Assembly (NCBI GenBank): GCA_943735955.1
Contig: OX030958.1
Span: forward strand, 1,448,493-1,512,492
Source: Piscicola geometra
Lineage: Eukaryota; Annelida; Clitellata; Hirudinida; Piscicolidae
Direction: 5' to 3'
Length of the DNA: 64,000 bases
The notes beneath the pieces were generated by a model. That model had not been told where the DNA came from and did no database searches. It saw only the letters and a program-made list of their open reading frames with translations. Shown one piece after another: positions 59,984 to 64,000 of this stretch (positions within the stretch are counted from its first letter, which is position 1; every line of letters starts with the position of its first letter). The position numbers and the translations under genes are program-made.

Positions 59984-62125
59984 CTAAGTTGGGCATTTTA
60001 TGGTGAGAAGATTAAATATGGTGATAGGGTTAACATGGTCTTGTGTATACAGTGCTGTTGATTTAAATGAAGGATGGACATAGGATGGGATTGTAGACGT
60101 GGATGCAAAGTAATTGTTGAGGGAATTCGAATTCAAGGTAGAAGAGCGATTTGACGATAGAGATGGAGCTCCTTTGCCTCTGAGTAGGTTTACTGTTTTC
60201 CACATGGCTTTGCTACCACGCCTACAATTCTTCAATGTGGAGTGATTGGTGTTGATGATTATGTTTTTGATACGAATGGTGATGGATGCGGCCAGTTGAT
60301 GATGACCCTTGCGCATGTGGGGATTTTTCATGCGAAGAAGAGATTTGATGAAAGGGCTGATGAATGGAGGGTCAGATGACCTAGTGGTGATGGACTTAGT
60401 AGGGTAGTTATTATCAAGAATAGTAGTAAGGGTATTATAGAAGAAATCGATGGAGTCAGGTAAGTTGTCTAAGTTGATTGTTAAGTCTGTGGCTGAAAAA
60501 GAGTCGAGACAAGTTTTGTGTTGGGATGGATGACGTCGACGAAATGTATGAGTTTGACGGGTGATGGGTTTATTAGATGTATTTTTGTTTATTAAGGGAT
60601 GAATGGAAACACCAAGGTGTTTGGTGGTGGTGTGGGAGATGTATGTTTGTGAGATGTAGAGGTTGTTGTTAATGTTGGATCCATACACACGGTCAAGGTT
60701 GTGTCCTAGGTGATTGGGGCCGTAGAAGATAGGTTGGAGGCCAGTGTGTAGAATTTTTTGGTGTGAGAGTTGGTTGAAGTCACCACCAATGATAAACGTA
60801 GAGTCATTGTCCAACATGGAGTTGGACAACTCATCAATGTAGTCCATCAAGGTGGACTCTAGGTCAATTCGCCTTTCGCCCATCAGGTTCTCCCACTTCT
60901 GCCATAATTGCTATCACGTCTACGATCACTTCACTTCTCAAAAGTAATAGTCATGATCACCTTATTGCTCTTGACTTTACTAAAGCCTTTGACACTCTTG
61001 ATCACCATAACCTCGCCTCCAATCTTGCACTTCTTCCTCTTGATGACAACATATATAACCTTCTCATTTCATTCCTTTCCAACCGATCACATTCCACCAT
61101 TTATTTAAATCAACTTTCTAGTATCCTTCCCATCAACTCTAGCGTGGTCCAAGGCTCAGTTCTTGGTCCATCTACCTTTATAATCAACGCCTCTTCACTT
61201 CAACCCTATCACCCTTCTAATTATATTTTAAAATTCGCTGACGACACCTATCTCATTATTCCATCATCTAACACCCACACCATCCAATCAGAGCTTGAAT
61301 CCATCTCTAAGTGGGCCAAGCTCAGTAATCTCTCACTCAACCTCAAAAAATCATTTGAACTCATAGTCCATAATAGTTATAAACGCATCACACCACCAAC
61401 TTTACATCCTTCCATTCAACGCACTAACAAACTCACTATCTTAGGTATCACATTCACTGACACCCTTAACATTTCACCACACATAGATCACATTATCAAT
61501 AAATGCTTTCAAACTTTTCATGCCATCAAAACAATCCGTTCCCATGGACTCTTCGGTGCCAAACTCTTTGACATCACTGAGTCCCTCATCATCTCTCACC
61601 TTAAGTATGCAGCTCCTTCTTGGTCTGGTTTTGCTAATCAGCCTCACATTAAGCAACTCCAGTCCCTAATTAATAAACTCATAAGACTTAACTACCTTCC
61701 CTCTTTCTACCCATCTATCACTTCTATGTTTACCACTTTAGACACCAAACTATTCTTTAAAATATCTACTAACTCTGACCACGTTCTTCACCATTTCTTA
61801 CCCCCCTTAAAAAATCTACTCATAACTTAAGACCCCGTAAACACAATTTTGATACCCCTATATATACTACGCTTGAAAGTAAAACATTCCTCCCTCGTCT
61901 TCTTAAATATCACATTCTATAATTTACATTTATATTATCATCTCTGATTCTTATTACTTATTTATCTACTTAATTATTCCCTATTCACCATATCCTTTGT
62001 CTTGTAGTATTTTTTTTCAACCATTATCATTAGCATCAGTATCCTACTATTATCTAGTATCTTATGCAACATGTAACATGGCCTGCGTCTGTCAAACCGT
62101 GATCAATAAAGACTATAAAAAAAAG
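59984..62125 (+). mobile_element. Jockey/CR1-group LINE with inverted 5' segment (twin-priming structure)
   Basis: The minus-strand frame 60883-59984 encodes the endonuclease end (FIIGGDFNQLSHQ, GHNLDRVYGS) and the linker toward RT, stopping at NPITIFNLLTIKCPT. The plus-strand frame, open from about 60886 to 61830, encodes RT: LIALDFTKAFDTLDHHNL, SVVQGSVLGPSTFIINAS and FADDTYLI, plus the C-terminal region. The two halves of one protein therefore meet head to head at about 60884-60905, with the piece between them missing. The 3' UTR ends ACATGGCCTGCGTCTGTC, AATAAA and an A-rich tail. Confidence 0.88.
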
Positions 62126-62536
62126 ACTTACTTATTTTCAAAGAACCTATTTTACAAGCTCCATATATATTGAGCTCAATTCATTAGGCTTTCTTAAAAC
62201 ACAAGCCAATTTTAAGATTTTAGACTTTGGCATTTTACTCCAAGCTCTCAGATTATTATAAAGAAGAGCATCAAACTCCAATTTGCCTTTTAAATCAATG
62301 ATTTTTAAAGCAAATTTTATTTTAATTAATTAAATGTTTTATATTTAAATAAAAAGAAAATTTATAACATTTTAGCTACACTGTACATCAAACCCATCAT
62401 TATATTAAGAATAAATTTACAAACATTCCCATAGAATAAAAAAGTTTTTTTTTTACAAATGAATTAATTTTCAACAGCTGAAATATTACTTACAGATAAT
62501 ATTTTCACAATAATTAAACAAACTCAGAACATGATT
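62126..62536. other. 3' flank of TAF3
   Basis: AT-rich, presumably TAF3 3' UTR. No other feature seen. Confidence 0.4.
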
Positions 62537-64000
62537 TCATTTCTTCGCCGGCGGCCTGCCCCTCTTGTTGCTGGCCTTGATGGCAGAGGCCTGACTGATG
62601 CAGAAGGTGCAGAACCAACTCACCTCCTCCGGCGGCTCTTCCGTGATGTTGACGCACACCCTGGCGATGTTTTTAAAGCTGAAACACCAGTCTGAAATGC
62701 TGATTAAAAACTTTTTTACTGATAAATAGGTAGATTTGAAAGAACACAGCGCAGACTGACCAATGGTACCAGTCGTCACACTTGTCACAGCCTATCATGG
62801 GCGAGCCATTGTCAGGAAAGCCGCAAGTGGGACAGATCCAGATGACGTCCCCGTTGGGCTGCGTGATCTTGCCCGCCTTGCCTGCCCTCCTCACCTTGCC
62901 TGTGTTGGTCTTTAGCGACCTGGGCGCCTTGCTGGAAGATGCAGTCAAAACTGGTGGCTTGTATGATTTGGATTTTTTCGAAGTGGATAGTGACTGGGTA
63001 TATGGAGGGTTGTGATGCGGTGTGGATTTGGAGAAGTTGTGTAGAGTGTGGTACTGCGGATTGAGGGGGGTACTGTACTGGGCCGCATGTGGTGGTGGTG
63101 AAGGTGATTCAGAGTAGATAGGTGATCTCTTGATGGCCGAATGGTCAGAGTCGTAGATGTCCTGCCGGGGCCTGCGTTGACCGACCGCCAGGCGAGCCAG
63201 ATCGTCTGGCGACTGACTGCGAGACGAGGCCAGCATGGAGGAGCCGGAGTGGTGGGAGGGGGAGGGCAGAGAGTGTCGCATGCCTGTGAAGGGCTTGATC
63301 ACTCTGTGACGAGGTTGTGGCGTGTTTGCAATGGTGGAGTGGAAGCACTCTAAAGAACTACCAAGCCAATGAAAGGAACACCAAGAACGACGCACAGTTT
63401 GATTGGTCCTTTGGGTCTGTTGGAGTGGTGCGCAGGTGGCGCCGCCATTGCAGACTTGCCTCCGCACACAGTGTTGCCTCCGAACTTGAGAGTCAGTTTC
63501 GGCAAGGAAGCTGTTTCGTCCTGGAGTGGTGACGATGGTAGTTGTGTAAATATAATTTAATATACAGTATTAATAATAAATACTTAAATAGAGTGAAGGC
63601 TGCAATGAAGGTTAATGCCTCAGAATATGATCAAATACAGATGCATGAACTGAATAAAAGTACCATTTTAGGTTTCTTGGAGAGTTCTTCCTCAGGAGCA
63701 TCATTATCATGCCGCCTCTTCTTGCTCTTCTTCTTCTTCTTCCTTTTCTCTACGAACGAATCGTCAATGGCAGCAGGCAAAGTGCGATTGAGGTTGTTGT
63801 TGTGGTCAGCGCAAGGAGTGTCGTAGGTGTTGTGAGGCATGGTGCTGTTGTGGAAGGATGGAGTGTGCGAAGGAAGGTGTGGTGGAGTAGAAGCTTGAGG
63901 ATGGGATTGAGGGTGGTGTGGAAGGTGGGATGGAGGGTGGTGTGGAAGGTGGGATAGAGGGTGGTGTGGAAGGTGGGATGGAGGGTGGGATGGAGGGTGG
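62537..64000 (-). CDS. TAF3: TAF3, TFIID subunit, C-terminal part with PHD finger (5' end outside window)
   Basis: Exons in transcript order: 64000(+)-63664, 63520-63396, 63303-62761 and 62660-62537, phases 0, 2 and 2. The first exon has a His/Pro/Ser-rich repeat then a basic KRKKKKKSKKRRH stretch. The second has LPKLTLKF, a short motif also in vertebrate TAF3. The PHD finger is split by the last intron: WICPTCGFPDNGSPMIGCDK, CDDWYHW, then VCVNITEEPPEEVSWFCTFC, giving a complete C4HC3 set. This finger in TAF3 reads H3K4me3 and anchors TFIID at active promoters. It ends with KRGRPPAKK. The acceptor at 62661 was chosen because it restores the H-x2-C spacing. The N-terminal histone fold lies beyond the window. 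Confidence 0.88.
63885..64000. repeat. Coding minisatellite, ~22-bp GTGTGGAAGGTGGGATGGAG
   Basis: At least five units running off the window edge. On the minus strand the array stays open in the TAF3 frame and encodes repeated SHLPHHPP-type residues. Confidence 0.8.

Overview
This is eukaryotic genomic DNA from an animal. Seven multi-exon genes have clear metazoan orthologues (ODF2/cenexin, GLYR1, ubinuclein, COA5, PKD2, TPRKB, TAF3). They have GT-AG introns and are separated by AT-rich DNA full of microsatellites, minisatellites, LINEs, SINEs and cut-and-paste transposons. Gene structure, protein similarity and LINE/SINE types suggest a lophotrochozoan-like invertebrate, perhaps an annelid or mollusc. 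That placement is inference from recall, not a search. Exons were joined by hand from splice sites, reading phase and remembered family sequences.

Layout. 1-11 kb: ODF2 on the minus strand, 3' end off the left edge, with introns swollen by a 2.6 kb 22-bp minisatellite, a 1.5 kb CCACCACA array, a LINE and a small palindromic element. 11.6-23.1 kb: complete GLYR1 (minus, 15 coding exons, 726 codons), with arrays in most introns, an RTE-like LINE fragment and a 1.28 kb transposon with exact target duplications. 23.6-29.0 kb: ubinuclein (plus, 11 exons, 1037 codons), divergent from GLYR1 across 544 bp. 29.3-29.7 kb: COA5 (minus, 3 exons, 78 codons), converging on ubinuclein. 30-36 kb: two tRNA-headed SINEs, a fold-back element, a degraded transposase-like patch and long CA/TG arrays. 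36.6-40.7 kb: an intronless 1345-residue multi-pass membrane protein of no recognised family. 43.0-49.8 kb: PKD2 (minus, 15 exons), whose intron 8 holds a complete 1.58 kb hAT element with 8-bp target duplications. 50.5-53.2 kb: a broken ZMYM1-like hAT transposon. 53.7-58.0 kb: a 4.3 kb fold-back element with Mutator-like 9-bp duplications, containing an L2/CR1-type LINE. 58.9-59.7 kb: TPRKB (minus, 4 exons). 60-62.1 kb: a LINE with its endonuclease part inverted relative to its RT part. 62.5-64 kb: TAF3 C-terminus with PHD finger (minus, 5' end off the right edge).

GLYR1, ubinuclein and TAF3 are nuclear chromatin or transcription factors. ODF2 and PKD2 act at the centriole/cilium. TPRKB acts in tRNA t6A modification and COA5 in cytochrome oxidase assembly. 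No prokaryotic-type operon or CRISPR is present. The most unusual material is the transposon archaeology, the arrays that begin within a few bases of splice sites, and the unrecognised membrane protein.
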